Numbered from the stretch's first letter, positions 1 to 10,448 are shown. The stretch: DNA of 64,000 bases from Williamsia soli (GCF_017377795.1 NZ_JAFRDR010000002.1:682001-746000), one strand, 5' to 3'. Program-made: numbers and translations. Notes: generated from the letters alone by a model not told the origin.

Positions 1-825
1 ACCGCGGAGTCGATCGGTGGCGATGTCACGGTCACCGACATCGGGCGCATCATCGCCATCGACCGCTCGGGCACCCTCGCCAACATCGTGTATTCCCTGG
101 GTCTCGGCGACAACGTGGTGGCCCGGGACCGCTCGACGGTCATCCCGGAGGCCGAAAACCTCCCGGTGATCACCGACAATGGGCACTCGGTCAACATCGA
201 GGCCGTGCTCGCCGCCGATCCCAGCGTCGTCCTGATCGACGAGGCCACGAACCCGCCGGGGACGGTCGCCCAGCTGCGATCCGCCGGCCTGACCGTGGTC
301 GTGTTCACGAAAGACCGCACGATCTCGGGTACCGGCCCACTCATCGAGGCGGTGGCGGGCGCACTGGGTGTACCGCGCGAGGGTGAAGTACTGGCGGCGC
401 GGACCACCCAGCAGATCACCGCGGCCGAGAACCAGGTCCCGGCCGACGCCCGCGGGACCAAGATGGCATTCCTCTACCTACGCGGTCCCCGGCTGCAGTT
501 GCTCGCCGGCCCGGGCTCCGGGGCCGACGAGTTGATAGCCGCCCTCGGTGGTGTCGACGCGGGCACCGCCGCCGGTCTCACTTCCGCGTTCACCACGGTG
601 AACACCGAGGCGATGATCAATGCCAACCCGGCCGTGATCCTCGTGATGACCCAGGGCGCCGACTCCGTGGGCGGTCTCGAGCAGGTACTGAAACTACCCG
701 GGCTCGCCCAGACCGACGCCGGCCGCAACAACCGGGTCGTCCAGATGGACCAGGCCGAGATCCTGACCTTCGGGCCCGACACCGGGCGGGTTCTGAACGC
801 GTTGTCCGAAGCGATCTACGTGTGA
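1..825 (+). CDS. hmuT: Heme ABC transporter substrate-binding protein HmuT, 5' end missing
   Basis: The frame is open from base 1, so the start and signal peptide lie outside the window; about 274 residues remain. It should bind heme at the cell surface and pass it to the HmuU permease. The fragment reads as a periplasmic-binding-protein fold of the BtuF/FecB type: an early IGRIIAID strand, a VNIEAVLAADPSVVLID segment typical of the first lobe, and a second lobe with LYLRG, LLAGPGSGADELI and TFGPDTGRV, the pattern of actinobacterial HmuT. The stop overlaps the start of the permease gene (GTGA), so the two are translationally coupled. A siderophore-binding protein of the same superfamily is the alternative. 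Confidence 0.85.
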   Translation, partial: TAESIGGDVTVTDIGRIIAIDRSGTLANIVYSLGLGDNVVARDRSTVIPEAENLPVITDNGHSVNIEAVLAADPSVVLIDEATNPPGTVAQLRSAGLTVVVFTKDRTISGTGPLIEAVAGALGVPREGEVLAARTTQQITAAENQVPADARGTKMAFLYLRGPRLQLLAGPGSGADELIAALGGVDAGTAAGLTSAFTTVNTEAMINANPAVILVMTQGADSVGGLEQVLKLPGLAQTDAGRNNRVVQMDQAEILTFGPDTGRVLNALSEAIYV

Positions 826-1907
826 GTTCCGTGCGCGAAGCAGTCCGCAAGGGCGTCGCCGGCGAAAACCGGCGGACACTGCCACGCAACGTCGTCATCA
901 TCGTCGTCATGCTCGTACTGCTGGTGGTGTTCGTCGGCTGGTCCGCTGCGGTGGGACAGGTCTACATCTCCCCCACCGAGGTCTTCGGGTCGGTGATGCA
1001 CCACCTCGGCCTCGACATCGGGCCCATGCCGAGCTCCCCCAACGGCGAGGAGACGCTGTGGACGGTCCGGTTCCCTCGCATTGTCATGGGGCTGATCGTC
1101 GGGGCCACCCTTGCTTGCGCCGGCTGCCTGCTTCAAGGTGTGCTGGCCAATCCCCTGGCGGAGCCCGGCGTCATCGGGGTGTCCGCCGGCGCGGCGGTGG
1201 GCGCCTGTATCGCGATCGTGTCCGGCGGGATCTGGGCGAGCGTCTGGGGCCTGGCCGGTGCGGCGTTCATCAGCGCGCTGATCACCGTCGCGCTCGTCTA
1301 CACCCTGTCCATGCGCGACGGGTCGTCGTCGCCGATCATGTTGATACTCATCGGTATAGCGGTCAACGCCTTCGCCTCGGGCATCATCGCATTCTTGACG
1401 TTCCTCGCTGACACCAACGACCGGGAACAGATCGTCTTCTGGCAGCTCGGATCACTCCAGGGCATCGGGTGGAAACCGGTCTGGGTGGTCCTGCCCCTGG
1501 CCGCCGGCGCCATCGGGATCAGCATGCTGCTGGTCCGCCGTCTGGACCTGCTGTCGCTCGGCGAAATTCAGGCCGCCGCTCTCGGCGTGCGCGTCGAGAG
1601 CGTCCGGCGGATCGTCATCCTGCTGGTCGCCGTGCTCACGGCGGCCGCGGTCGCGTTCACCGGCATCGTCATGTTCGTCGGCCTGGTGGTACCGCACCTG
1701 ATGCGACTGATCGTAGGGCCCAAACACGCGATCCTGTTGCCGGCCAGTGTCATCGGTGGAGCGATTGTGGTCTGTGCTGCCGATCTCGGCGCCAGGACCC
1801 TGATGGACAATGCCGATCTGCCGTTGGGGATGCTCACCTCGCTCATCGGCGGTCCGGTGTTCTTCTTGCTCCTGCGCCGGAGTAGGCACAGCGGGGTCGG
1901 CTGGTGA
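822..1907 (+). CDS. hmuU: Heme ABC transporter permease HmuU (FecCD family)
   Basis: This 361-residue FecCD-type integral membrane permease has about nine to ten hydrophobic segments. Family hallmarks are visible: RFPRIVMGLIVGATLACAG near residue 80, the LANPLAEPGVIGVSAGA loop near 110-130, and GLVVPHLMRLIVGPKH near 285-305, the loop that contacts the ATPase. It forms the channel for heme taken from HmuT and driven by HmuV. The GTG start overlaps the hmuT stop by four bases and its own stop overlaps hmuV in the same way, so the three genes form a tightly coupled operon. Substrate assignment depends on the HmuT and HmuV resemblance. Confidence 0.88.
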   Translation: MSSVREAVRKGVAGENRRTLPRNVVIIVVMLVLLVVFVGWSAAVGQVYISPTEVFGSVMHHLGLDIGPMPSSPNGEETLWTVRFPRIVMGLIVGATLACAGCLLQGVLANPLAEPGVIGVSAGAAVGACIAIVSGGIWASVWGLAGAAFISALITVALVYTLSMRDGSSSPIMLILIGIAVNAFASGIIAFLTFLADTNDREQIVFWQLGSLQGIGWKPVWVVLPLAAGAIGISMLLVRRLDLLSLGEIQAAALGVRVESVRRIVILLVAVLTAAAVAFTGIVMFVGLVVPHLMRLIVGPKHAILLPASVIGGAIVVCAADLGARTLMDNADLPLGMLTSLIGGPVFFLLLRRSRHSGVGW

Positions 1908-2731
1908 CGGCGACGGAGCCCGCGCTGTCCGCGACCGGCGTACACGTGGCCATCGGTGGGCGCGACATCGTCACCGGCGTCGATCTCGTCGTCGGCAGCG
2001 GGGAGATCGTGGCGCTCGTCGGACCGAACGGGTGCGGCAAATCAACCTTGCTCGCGGGCCTGGCCGGGGTGCGTCCGGTCTCTGGTGGCGCCGTCCGCTT
2101 CTCCGGCCTCGATCTCTCCGACATCGCGCCGATCGAGCTGGCACGCCGCCGCGCGCTGGTCACCCAGCTCAATCGTGCGGACACGCCCTTCCTGGTACAC
2201 GAGGTGGTGGAGATGGGCAGATTTCCCTGGACCCGGACCCATGAGGCAGCCCGATCGGCTGATTTCGTCGAACAGGCGCTGACCCAATGTGACCTCCAAG
2301 GTGTGCGGGATCGTCCGTTCAGTCAACTGTCCGGTGGACAGCAGGCCCGCGTCTCACTCGCGCGGGCACTGGCGCAGCAGGCACCGGTCCTCATGCTCGA
2401 CGAACCCACCGCGGCGCTCGACATCCACCACCAGGAGCGACTGTTGACGATTCTCGCCGAGCGTAGGAGCACAGGCGCGGCGATCCTGATCGTCGTGCAC
2501 GACCTGTCGCTCGCCGCGGCGTACGCCGACCGAGTACTCGTCATGAAAGACGGCCGGCTCGTCGCGTCTGGGCCGACAACGCAGGTCATGAGTGCCGAAT
2601 TGCTCTCGGAGATCTACGACCACCCCGTGATGACCTGGATCCATCCCGACACCGGACAATTCATCGTGCTCCCGGATCGAACACCCGGGGCGGCGGGGTA
2701 CCCCCCTCCAGCGCCCCGCCGACCCGAGTAG
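1904..2731 (+). CDS. hmuV: Heme ABC transporter ATP-binding protein HmuV
   Basis: This 275-residue cytoplasmic ABC ATPase energises the HmuTU heme importer. The Walker A motif GPNGCGKST is at residues 40-48, the signature LSGGQQARVSLARAL follows near 147, the Walker B plus D-loop reads VLMLDEPTAALD, and the switch histidine lies in IVVHDLSLA. The length and the DHPVMTWIHPDTGQ tail are usual for HmuV/FecE proteins. Its GTG start overlaps the hmuU stop (GTGA). It is the last gene of the operon, because the next gene is convergent 82 bases away. Confidence 0.88.
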   Translation: MTATEPALSATGVHVAIGGRDIVTGVDLVVGSGEIVALVGPNGCGKSTLLAGLAGVRPVSGGAVRFSGLDLSDIAPIELARRRALVTQLNRADTPFLVHEVVEMGRFPWTRTHEAARSADFVEQALTQCDLQGVRDRPFSQLSGGQQARVSLARALAQQAPVLMLDEPTAALDIHHQERLLTILAERRSTGAAILIVVHDLSLAAAYADRVLVMKDGRLVASGPTTQVMSAELLSEIYDHPVMTWIHPDTGQFIVLPDRTPGAAGYPPPAPRRPE

Positions 2732-2813
2732 TGATCTGACGCGACAGTTCGGAAATCGGTTCCCTCGGATGACCGCAAAGTTCAGAAAGGTTTGCTACTG
2801 ACGGTCCGGCAGC

Positions 2814-4631
2814 TCACTCGGGTAGCGCGGCAAGCATCTCGTGGGTGACCGCGACCGCATTGTCAGAACTGCCTCCGAGAACGACGAGGGTCGCAAAGGC
2901 CAGGTCACCGCGATACCCTGCGAACCACGCGTGCGAGCCGCCTTCGACCTCGGCTTCTCCGGTCTTGCCGTACACCTGGCCGAGGTCTTGCATTCGCAGC
3001 GCGGTTCCCGAGGCGATCACCTCGCGCATCATCGGGCGCATCTGACTGAGCACTGCGGGATCCATCGGCGGGTGTGGACCTGCGATCGTGGTCTCGCGTC
3101 CGACGATCAGCTGCGGTGTCGGGGTGGCGCCGTGTGCCACCGTCGCCGCGACCATGGCAAGCCCGAAGGGACTGGTCAGGACTTTGCCTTGACCGAAGCC
3201 GTCCTCGGTGCGCTGCACCAGTTCAGGTGCGATCGGCACCGATCCGCTGTCGGTCGGTAACCCCACCACGTCGTATTCGGGCCCGATGCCCAGCGACGCC
3301 GCTGCCCGGGTGAGATCCGACGGACCCATCTCGCTGGCCAGCTTCGCAAAGGTCGTATTGCACGAACGTGCAAACGCCGTCTGCATCGGGACAGTGCCCA
3401 GCCCGAAGCCGTTGTAGTTCGGCACGCTGCGCTCACCGATGGTCACCTCACTGGGGCAACCCACCAACGTGGACGGAGTTGCCAGCCCGGTGCTCATCGC
3501 CGCCATCGACGTGACCATCTTGAAGGTGGAGCCGGGCGGATACAGACCTATGGTCGCGATCTGACCGTCGGCGTCCGCGAGTTCGTTCTGGGCCACCGCG
3601 AGAATCCGACCCGTCGACGGCTGGATCACCACCATCGCGACCTGGAAGTCCTTGCGCTGGTCGACGGCTCGCTGCGCGGCATCCTGGACCTGACGCGACA
3701 GCGAGATCTCCACCGACGGCGCCGGATCCGGCTGCGTCTCTGCGAGAACGTCGGCGTCCACACCGTTCGGGTTGACCGACACCACCCGCCAGCCGGCCTT
3801 CCCGATCAGATCCGCGGAGACCTCTTTCTTGACCTGGGTCAGCAACGTGGGCGCGAAGTCCGGATTCGGCGCGACCAGATCCGCCTGCTCGACCGTGCTG
3901 ACCCCCGGCAATCCGGCCAGTTGATCGCGGACCAGATCGAAGTCTCGCTGCGACAACGTGATCACCGCATACTGACCGCCCAGCCCGGTCGCCTGCTCCG
4001 CGATGGCCTGGGCGGTCAGGGACGGATCGAATCGCCCGAGCGCGCCGGCGAGATCGCCCGCGGTCGACACCACGGCACCCGACTGTGCGGCGAGGGCGGC
4101 GTCGAACCGCACCTCATGGACGGTCCCGGGCACCAGCACGTTGGATCCGTCGTTCTCACGGACCGCGGCGCGCTGGGCGTCGATCGTGCGTAGGGCCATC
4201 GTCTGGTTGCCGCCGAGCTTGGGATGGATCGCTGCCGGGATCCAGCGGACCTGCCACCCCGAGTCGGTCCGCGACATCGCGATCGTGGCCCGGTACTTCC
4301 AGATGTGATCTCCGGGAAGCGTCCAGGTGTAGTCGGCGGCGACGGTGGCGGTGTCGCCCGTCACCTTCACTCCGGCGGTCTTCGCCGACATGTCGGTGGC
4401 GGACAACCCATCCCAACTGGCGGTGACTGCAGTCGCGGCGTCGTCAGGTCGATCCGTCGCCTCTCCCGCCCGTTGCGGGTCATTGTCGGCGAACGCCGAC
4501 AGGAAACGCCCTGCGGCGGCGCCCGGGCCATTGTCGTCGGCCGAACACGCCACCATCGAGGCGCCGAGCACCAGGGTGGTGGCGATCACCAGCAGACGGG
4601 CGGGCCGGCGGCGCAGGAAACGGATCATCAC
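2814..4631 (-). CDS. Penicillin-binding lipoprotein, class B-like DD-transpeptidase (Rv2864c-like)
   Basis: This 605-residue protein has an N-terminal signal ending in a lipobox (MVAC, modified Cys29), an NTF2-like MecA-N region (about 35-145), a PBP dimerisation region (about 150-300) and a C-terminal transpeptidase domain. The catalytic motifs are complete: SxxK as STFK at 368-371, SxN as SCN at 423-425 and KTG at 556-558. It should cross-link peptidoglycan from the outer face of the membrane as a lipid-anchored protein. The gene lies at the end of the dxr-rip1-ispG-GNAT cluster, in the same order as M. tuberculosis Rv2864c, with a 97-base gap upstream. Confidence 0.9.
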   Translation of the reverse strand: MMIRFLRRRPARLLVIATTLVLGASMVACSADDNGPGAAAGRFLSAFADNDPQRAGEATDRPDDAATAVTASWDGLSATDMSAKTAGVKVTGDTATVAADYTWTLPGDHIWKYRATIAMSRTDSGWQVRWIPAAIHPKLGGNQTMALRTIDAQRAAVRENDGSNVLVPGTVHEVRFDAALAAQSGAVVSTAGDLAGALGRFDPSLTAQAIAEQATGLGGQYAVITLSQRDFDLVRDQLAGLPGVSTVEQADLVAPNPDFAPTLLTQVKKEVSADLIGKAGWRVVSVNPNGVDADVLAETQPDPAPSVEISLSRQVQDAAQRAVDQRKDFQVAMVVIQPSTGRILAVAQNELADADGQIATIGLYPPGSTFKMVTSMAAMSTGLATPSTLVGCPSEVTIGERSVPNYNGFGLGTVPMQTAFARSCNTTFAKLASEMGPSDLTRAAASLGIGPEYDVVGLPTDSGSVPIAPELVQRTEDGFGQGKVLTSPFGLAMVAATVAHGATPTPQLIVGRETTIAGPHPPMDPAVLSQMRPMMREVIASGTALRMQDLGQVYGKTGEAEVEGGSHAWFAGYRGDLAFATLVVLGGSSDNAVAVTHEMLAALPE

Positions 4632-4728
4632 CGCTCATGGTATTTGCGGCGACGCCCCGAACCCGGTTGCCACGCAGAGCCCACCAGACGCGGGCGGAGC
4701 GGAGCTCGACCCTGTGCCGCGACGCTGC

Positions 4729-5565
4729 TCAGTCGACCAGCACGGTCGCGAACGTCCCGACCTCTTTCATACCGACCCGGCGGTAGGCCTCGCGGGCAGG
4801 GGTGTTGAACGAGTTGACGTACAGACTGGCGGTCCGGCCACCGGCGACGATGGCTTCGACGACCGAGGCGGTACCGGACGCCCCGAGACCCAGGCCGCGA
4901 CGATCCGGCGCCACCCAGACACCTTGGATCTGTCCTACCTGCCGTGAGAGCGCCCCGATCTCGGCCTTGAACACGACTTCCCCGCGTTCGAACTTCGCGT
5001 ACGCACGCCCCGCATTGATCAGGCCGGCGATCCGACGTCGATAGGAGCGGCCACCATCGCCGGCGCAGGGATCGACGCCGACCTCGCCGATGAACATCTC
5101 GACGGCGGCGGGCAGGTACGCATCGATCTCGTCGAGCCGGACACGCCGCACAAACGGGTCACCTGGGATCGCCGGGGCGCTGGCGAGCGCCAAAAGCGGT
5201 TGATCCATGCGGATTTCACGCGCCGGACCCCAGTATTCCCGCGTGAGTTCCCACAGCGGCATGACCAGATCGGCAGGGCCGACGATCGAGGAGCAGGCTC
5301 GCGGATTGCGGACAGCACGTTCTGCGAAGGTACGTACGTCATCACCGGTGCCGATCAATGGCACCAGATTGGCGCCCGAAAAGCACAGCGACGTACCGGG
5401 CTGGTTGTTGCTCCAGAGTTCGCCGCCGAGTGATCTCGGATTGATGCCGTGGTCCTCGACCCGCGCGGCCACCATGCAGGCCGATACCGGGTCCTGTGCC
5501 AGGGCACGGGCAACCGCATCGAAGTCCCGCTCACCGAGCGGGCGGTCACCCAACAGCTTCAGCAC
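4729..5565 (-). CDS. GNAT family N-acetyltransferase with DUF4081-type N-terminal domain
   Basis: The protein has 278 residues from a GTG start. The C-terminal half carries a GNAT fold: GQIQGVWVAPDRRGLGLG supplies the acetyl-CoA pyrophosphate loop, followed by ASLYVNSFNTPAREAYRRVG, the typical beta5-alpha4 end. The N-terminal 130 residues form the accompanying domain seen in actinobacterial proteins such as Rv2867c. The substrate is unknown. The position between ispG and the PBP gene is conserved in mycobacteria, so it is an ordinary core gene. Confidence 0.85.
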   Translation of the reverse strand: MLKLLGDRPLGERDFDAVARALAQDPVSACMVAARVEDHGINPRSLGGELWSNNQPGTSLCFSGANLVPLIGTGDDVRTFAERAVRNPRACSSIVGPADLVMPLWELTREYWGPAREIRMDQPLLALASAPAIPGDPFVRRVRLDEIDAYLPAAVEMFIGEVGVDPCAGDGGRSYRRRIAGLINAGRAYAKFERGEVVFKAEIGALSRQVGQIQGVWVAPDRRGLGLGASGTASVVEAIVAGGRTASLYVNSFNTPAREAYRRVGMKEVGTFATVLVD

Positions 5566-5635
5566 TGCGGCTCCCAGGTTCGTAGCAGGTGTACGGGACG
5601 TACCCGATCATTCTGCCAGGCCGGGGTGCCCGCGG

Positions 5636-6820
5636 TCAGCTCACCGTGACAATCGGTGCGCCTGCCGACTCACCGTCCCCGGATTCACCGGCCTCCTCCG
5701 CGATCCGCATGGCTTCTTCGATGAGGGTTTCGACGATCTGGGCCTCGGGAACGGTCTTGATGACCTCACCCTTGACGAAGATCTGGCCGCGACCGTTGCC
5801 CGACGCGACACCGAGGTCGGCCTCCCGGGCCTCGCCCGGACCGTTGACGACGCAACCCATCACCGCAACGCGAAGCGGGATCTCCATACCTTCGAGCCCC
5901 GCGCTCACCTCATCGGCGAGTTTGTACACGTCGACCTGCGCGCGACCGCACGACGGGCACGACACGATCTCGAGCTTGCGCGGGCGGAGGTTCAGCGATT
6001 GCAGGATCTGGTTGCCGACCTTGATCTCCTCGACCGGCGGCGCCGACAACGACACGCGGATGGTGTCGCCGATGCCCTCTGCCAGCAAGGCACCGAAAGC
6101 AACGGCAGACTTGATGGTCCCCTGGAACGCGGGTCCGGCCTCTGTCACTCCGAGGTGCAACGGGTAGTCGCACTGAGCCGCGAGCTGGCGATACGCCTCC
6201 ACCATGATCACCGGATCGTTGTGCTTGACCGAGATCTTGATGTCGCCGAAGCCGTGCTCTTCGAAGAGGCTCGCCTCCCACAACGCCGATTCCACCAAGG
6301 CCTCCGGAGTGGCCTTGCCGTACTTCTGCAACAGCCTCGGATCGAGCGAACCGGCGTTGACGCCGATCCGGATCGGGATGCCCGCGTCGCCGGCTGCCTT
6401 CGCGACCTCTTTGACCCGGCCGTCGAACTCCTTGATGTTGCCCGGGTTCACGCGTACGGCAGCGCAGCCGGCATCGATCGCCGCGAAGATGTATTTCGGC
6501 TGAAAGTGGATGTCGGCGATCACCGGCAGCTGGGACTTCTTCGCAATCGCGGGCAGGGCTTCGGCATCCTCCGGGCGTGGGCACGCCACCCTGACGATGT
6601 CGCAACCGGCTGCGGTGAGCTCGGCGATCTGCTGCAGCGTTGCATTGATGTCATGGGTCTTGGTGGTGGTCATCGACTGCACCGATACCGGATGATCGCT
6701 GCCGACAGCGACGGTCCCGACCTGGAGTTGACGGGTCTTGCGCCGGGGTGCGAGCACCGGCGGCGGTGCAGCGGGCATCCCGAGACCGATCGCGGTGGCG
6801 TCTGCACTCATTGTTGTCAC
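5636..6820 (-). CDS. ispG: 4-hydroxy-3-methylbut-2-enyl diphosphate synthase (flavodoxin-type) IspG
   Basis: This 394-residue enzyme of the MEP isoprenoid pathway converts 2-C-methyl-D-erythritol 2,4-cyclodiphosphate to HMBPP. An N-terminal TIM-barrel part ([27 protein letters not shown]) is followed by the [4Fe-4S] domain, whose three ligands Cys288, Cys291 (SCPSCGR) and Cys323 ([10 protein letters not shown]) are all present, with conserved Glu330. It lies 48 bases after rip1 and two genes after dxr, so two MEP-pathway enzymes share this cluster. Confidence 0.97.
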   Translation of the reverse strand: MTTMSADATAIGLGMPAAPPPVLAPRRKTRQLQVGTVAVGSDHPVSVQSMTTTKTHDINATLQQIAELTAAGCDIVRVACPRPEDAEALPAIAKKSQLPVIADIHFQPKYIFAAIDAGCAAVRVNPGNIKEFDGRVKEVAKAAGDAGIPIRIGVNAGSLDPRLLQKYGKATPEALVESALWEASLFEEHGFGDIKISVKHNDPVIMVEAYRQLAAQCDYPLHLGVTEAGPAFQGTIKSAVAFGALLAEGIGDTIRVSLSAPPVEEIKVGNQILQSLNLRPRKLEIVSCPSCGRAQVDVYKLADEVSAGLEGMEIPLRVAVMGCVVNGPGEAREADLGVASGNGRGQIFVKGEVIKTVPEAQIVETLIEEAMRIAEEAGESGDGESAGAPIVTVS

Positions 6821-6868
6821 TTCCTGCTTCGTTGGCTGTTGCGGGCGGCCTCGGAGGCCGGCGGGGGT

Positions 6869-8074
6869 CTAGAACGCTTTGATGGGGTTCACGATGTCTG
6901 CGGTCAAGGTCAGGGCCATGTATCCACCCATGATCACCAGCACCACGTACGTGATCGGCATCAGTTTCAGGTAGTCGACGGGCGCACCGACACCGAGTCC
7001 GCGAGAGCGGCGCAGCATGTTGCGCACCTTCTCATAACCCACGATGGCCATGTGCCCACCATCCAAGGGTAATAGCGGAACCAAATTGAACAACGCCAGG
7101 AAGAAGTTGATGCTGGCCAGCAGAAAGACGAAGAACCACCAGTAGCCATTGTCCGCGGCGTCTCCGCCGATCACCGAGGCTCCGTAAACACTCACCGGGG
7201 TGTCGGTTGCCCGCTCGCCGCCGGTCACCGACGTCCAGAGCGCGCCGATCTTGGACGGGAGGGACAGGAGCGAATCCCACGTCCGAACGACCAGGTCACC
7301 GGTGAATCCGGCGGCGGCGGGGATGGCCCCGGCGACGGACGGGTACTGCCAGCCGTCGTCGTAGCCGATGCCGACCATGCCGATCGTCTCGGTCTTCGGT
7401 GCGCCGTTCTCGTCGACGCCGTTGACGGTCACTTTCTGCGGGGTGAGAGTTACCTCACGTGTCACGCCGTCACGCTCGACGGTAAGTGCGACCGGGTCGG
7501 TACCCGCCCTCAGAACGGTGCTCAATTCGGTGGTGCTGCTGATCTTTTCGCCATTTGCCGCAACCACGGTGTCGCCGGGCTCGAGACCCGCCTGCTGCGC
7601 CGGGCCTTCGCCGGAGCACGGTGCCAGCTCGCCGTTGTTGATCGTGTCACCGACGCAGGCGACCGACCCGACCTTGGCCGGTAGAGACTCCGACAGGTTT
7701 GGCAATCCCCAGGCCAACGCCATGATGACGATCAGCGCGAATCCCAGGATCAGGTTCTGCGCGGGACCGGCGACCAGGACGACGATCCGTTTCCAGGCCT
7801 TCTGCTTGTACATCGCCCGGGACTCGTCCTCGGGTGCCAGTTCATCATGGGTGGTCATACCGGCGATGTCGCAGAACCCGCCGAGCGGAATCGCCTTCAC
7901 GCCGTACTCGGTCTCGCCACGACGGGTGGACCACAGGGTCGGCCCGAAACCGACGAAGTAGCGACGCACCTTCATCCCCGTGCGCTGCGCCGCCCACATG
8001 TGGCCGCATTCGTGCCAGGCGATCGACGCCAGCAGTCCCAGTGCAAAGAGCACCACGCCCAACGCAAACATCAT
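6869..8074 (-). CDS. rip1: Site-2 intramembrane zinc metalloprotease Rip1/RseP
   Basis: This protease cleaves membrane-bound anti-sigma factors and other substrates within the membrane. The zinc-binding motif HECGH is in the first transmembrane helix, and the second active-site motif LVPLLPLDGGH is near the C-terminal end. A PDZ-like region lies between (GPAQQAGLEPGDTVVAANG), with extra transmembrane helices at both ends. I chose the ATG at 8074, giving MMFALG as in mycobacterial Rip1; a GTG at 8083 would add three residues. It sits between dxr (19 bases to the dxr stop, counted from the GTG at 8083) and ispG, as in M. tuberculosis. Confidence 0.95.
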   Translation of the reverse strand: MMFALGVVLFALGLLASIAWHECGHMWAAQRTGMKVRRYFVGFGPTLWSTRRGETEYGVKAIPLGGFCDIAGMTTHDELAPEDESRAMYKQKAWKRIVVLVAGPAQNLILGFALIVIMALAWGLPNLSESLPAKVGSVACVGDTINNGELAPCSGEGPAQQAGLEPGDTVVAANGEKISSTTELSTVLRAGTDPVALTVERDGVTREVTLTPQKVTVNGVDENGAPKTETIGMVGIGYDDGWQYPSVAGAIPAAAGFTGDLVVRTWDSLLSLPSKIGALWTSVTGGERATDTPVSVYGASVIGGDAADNGYWWFFVFLLASINFFLALFNLVPLLPLDGGHMAIVGYEKVRNMLRRSRGLGVGAPVDYLKLMPITYVVLVIMGGYMALTLTADIVNPIKAF

Positions 8075-8102
8075 CGGCCGCACTTACCCTTCTGGTGAAC
8101 GT

Positions 8103-9269
8103 CTACGTGTGTGCACCGGCGACGAGTCGTCGGGCACGCTCTCGCGCCCAGGCGTCGGCCGCCAGAACCTCATCCACCGTACCTGGATCGGCGGTCCATT
8201 GATCTGCGGCGGCGAGCACCTCCCCCACGATCTGGACGATCCGCGAAAACGCGATGGTCCCGGCGAAGAAACCATCGGCGGCGGCCTCGTTGGCGGCATT
8301 GAACACCGCGGTCAGCGAGCCCCCGCGGGTTCCCGCCTCCCGCGCAAGGTCGATAGCCGGGAAGACCGCGTTGTCGACCGGTTCGAACGTCCATGTGCTC
8401 GCCTGCGAGAAGTCACACGCCGCCGACGCACCGGGGATCCGGTCCGGCCACCCCAAAGCCAGAGCAATCGGGAGTTTCATCGATGGTGGGGAAGCCTTCG
8501 CGATGGTCGCGCCGTCGACGAAGGTCACCATCGAGTGCACGATCGACTGGCGGTGCACCGTCACGTCGATACGGTCGTAAGGGACGCCGAACAGCAGGTG
8601 CGCCTCGATGACCTCGAGCGCTTTGTTGACCAGGGTGGCGGAGTTCAAGGTGATCATCGGGCCCATCGACCACGTCGGGTGTTTGCCTGCCTGCTCGGGA
8701 GTCACATCCTTCAATCGCTCTGCATCCCAACCGAAGAAGGGTCCGCCCGAAGCCGTCAACACCAGACGGTCGACCTCGGAGGCGGCACCGCCGCGCAGGC
8801 ACTGCGCGATGGCCGAATGCTCTGAGTCCACGGCGACGATCTGTCCGGGCGCCGCAGCCGCGAGCACCAATGCGCCCCCTGCGACCAAGGACTCCTTGTT
8901 GGCCAGGGCGAGACGGGCACCGGTGGCCAGCGTCGCCAGCGTCGGACGGAGGCCCAGCGACCCGACCACCGCGTTGAGGACCACATCAGCGCCGGACTTC
9001 TCGACCAGTTCGACCATCGCGTCGGGGCCCGAGGTGATGCCCTCGACTCCGGCGGCCGCGGCGAGCTTGTCCGCAGCCGCCCGATCGGCGACCGCGACCG
9101 CCGAACCGGGCAACCGCCAGTCCGCGATCTGCCGGGCCAGCAGGTCGATGTTCCCGCCGCCTGCGCCGAGGCCCACGACCGAGAAGCGGTCGGGATTGGC
9201 GGCGATCACCTCGAGCGCCTGCGTACCGATCGATCCGGTGCTGCCGAGAATCAGAACACGAGTGGTCAC
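8103..9269 (-). CDS. dxr: 1-deoxy-D-xylulose 5-phosphate reductoisomerase
   Basis: Dxr commits carbon to the MEP isoprenoid pathway by converting DXP to MEP with NADPH. The NADPH-binding motif GSTGSIG lies at residues 9-15. [23 protein letters not shown] and the ASGGPFFGW loop are the metal and substrate site sequences. The frame stays open far upstream, but the GTG at 9269 gives 388 residues, the family length, and places the start in a GTGA overlap with the stop of the preceding deacetylase gene. Everything upstream of that start in this frame is non-homologous. Confidence 0.95.
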   Translation of the reverse strand: MTTRVLILGSTGSIGTQALEVIAANPDRFSVVGLGAGGGNIDLLARQIADWRLPGSAVAVADRAAADKLAAAAGVEGITSGPDAMVELVEKSGADVVLNAVVGSLGLRPTLATLATGARLALANKESLVAGGALVLAAAAPGQIVAVDSEHSAIAQCLRGGAASEVDRLVLTASGGPFFGWDAERLKDVTPEQAGKHPTWSMGPMITLNSATLVNKALEVIEAHLLFGVPYDRIDVTVHRQSIVHSMVTFVDGATIAKASPPSMKLPIALALGWPDRIPGASAACDFSQASTWTFEPVDNAVFPAIDLAREAGTRGGSLTAVFNAANEAAADGFFAGTIAFSRIVQIVGEVLAAADQWTADPGTVDEVLAADAWARERARRLVAGAHT

Positions 9270-10306
9270 CGCTCCAGTGTGGTCGATCCGCCCGCGTTCG
9301 CGCCGGCCGACTCCCGATCCGACGCGCCGGGCGCCGGATGTCTTTCGATCCAGTGGCGGGCGATGTCGATTCGACGGGTGATCCAGACCTTGTCGTGGGA
9401 CTGCACGTGGTCGAGGAATCGCTCGAGCGCCGCGGTCCGGCCCGGCCGTCCGGCGAGGCGGCAATGCAGCCCGATCGACAGCATCTTGGGCGCGCCCGCC
9501 GCCCCTTCGGCGTACAGGACGTCGAAAGCATCGCGCAGGTGAACGAAGAACTGGTCACCGGACGGAAACCCGGCGGGCGAGGAGTACTTCATATCGTTGG
9601 TGTCGAGCGTGTAAGGAACCACGAGATGATCGACGACCTGATCTGGGGAGGCATCGGGGGCCGGCTGCGATGGACCGCCAACAGGCACCTTCACCCAGTA
9701 CGGAAGGTCGTCGGCGTAGCTGTCGGAGTCGTAGACGAAGCCTCCATGCTCGACGACGAGTCCCCGGGTGTTCGGTGAATCGCGACCGGTGTACCACCCA
9801 AGGGGCGCACTACCGGTGAGGTCGGTCAGGATCTCGATCGCCTCGGCCATGTGGGCCCGTTCGACAGCCGGATCGATGAGTTGGTAGTTCAGCCAACGCA
9901 ATCCGTGCGAGGCGATCTCGTCTCCCCGATCGAGGAAGGCCGCCACCGCCTCGGGGTTGCGGGCCATGGCCTGCGCCACGGCAAAGATCGTCAGCGGCAG
10001 GTCACGGCGATCGAACACCCGGAGCAACCGCCACAGGCCGGCCCGGGATCCGTACTCGTACAACGACTCCATGCTCATGTGCCGATTCGGGAACGCGGCG
10101 ACGCCGGCCATCTCCGACAGGAACGTCTCGCTGCCACGGTCGCCATCGAGGACGTTGTTCTCCGAACCCTCTTCGTAATTGAGAACGAACTGGACCGCGA
10201 TGTTCGCCTGGCCCGGCCACTGCGGATGTGGCGGGGTGCGGCCGTATCCGATCATGTCACGGGGATACTCGGACGGCGCATATCTTTCGGTCGGCACGGC
10301 GTTCAT
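9266..10306 (-). CDS. Polysaccharide-deacetylase-family protein, probable PuuE-type allantoinase
   Basis: The protein has 346 residues from the ATG at 10306. It matches the PuuE-type subgroup of the polysaccharide deacetylase family: [10 protein letters not shown] near residue 40, [13 protein letters not shown] near 80, EIASHGLRW near 130 and [13 protein letters not shown] near 170. PuuE-type enzymes hydrolyse allantoin without the metal site of classical allantoinase; whether this one does is inferred. Its stop overlaps the dxr start by four bases, so it is the first recognisable gene of the dxr-rip1-ispG group, an unusual partner. A GTG at 10312 is an alternative start. Confidence 0.75.
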   Translation of the reverse strand: MNAVPTERYAPSEYPRDMIGYGRTPPHPQWPGQANIAVQFVLNYEEGSENNVLDGDRGSETFLSEMAGVAAFPNRHMSMESLYEYGSRAGLWRLLRVFDRRDLPLTIFAVAQAMARNPEAVAAFLDRGDEIASHGLRWLNYQLIDPAVERAHMAEAIEILTDLTGSAPLGWYTGRDSPNTRGLVVEHGGFVYDSDSYADDLPYWVKVPVGGPSQPAPDASPDQVVDHLVVPYTLDTNDMKYSSPAGFPSGDQFFVHLRDAFDVLYAEGAAGAPKMLSIGLHCRLAGRPGRTAALERFLDHVQSHDKVWITRRIDIARHWIERHPAPGASDRESAGANAGGSTTLER

Positions 10307-10448
10307 TGTCACACCGTGGGCTTGACCTCGCTGAAGACGCGTCTCGGTTCCGTGGCGCGACACCTGCCGAACCCATCAGCGGCCACGGGTCACCCACCGC
10401 GATATGCTTCGGACGAGAAAAGTCGGATCGCAACCAGCAGGAGTAGCC

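Noticed and set aside
5207-7072. A 621-codon open stretch on the plus strand opposite ispG and the GNAT gene
   Set aside because: It mirrors two clear genes on the minus strand, has no recognisable motif and is rich in Arg, His and Asp, typical of antisense frames in high-GC DNA.
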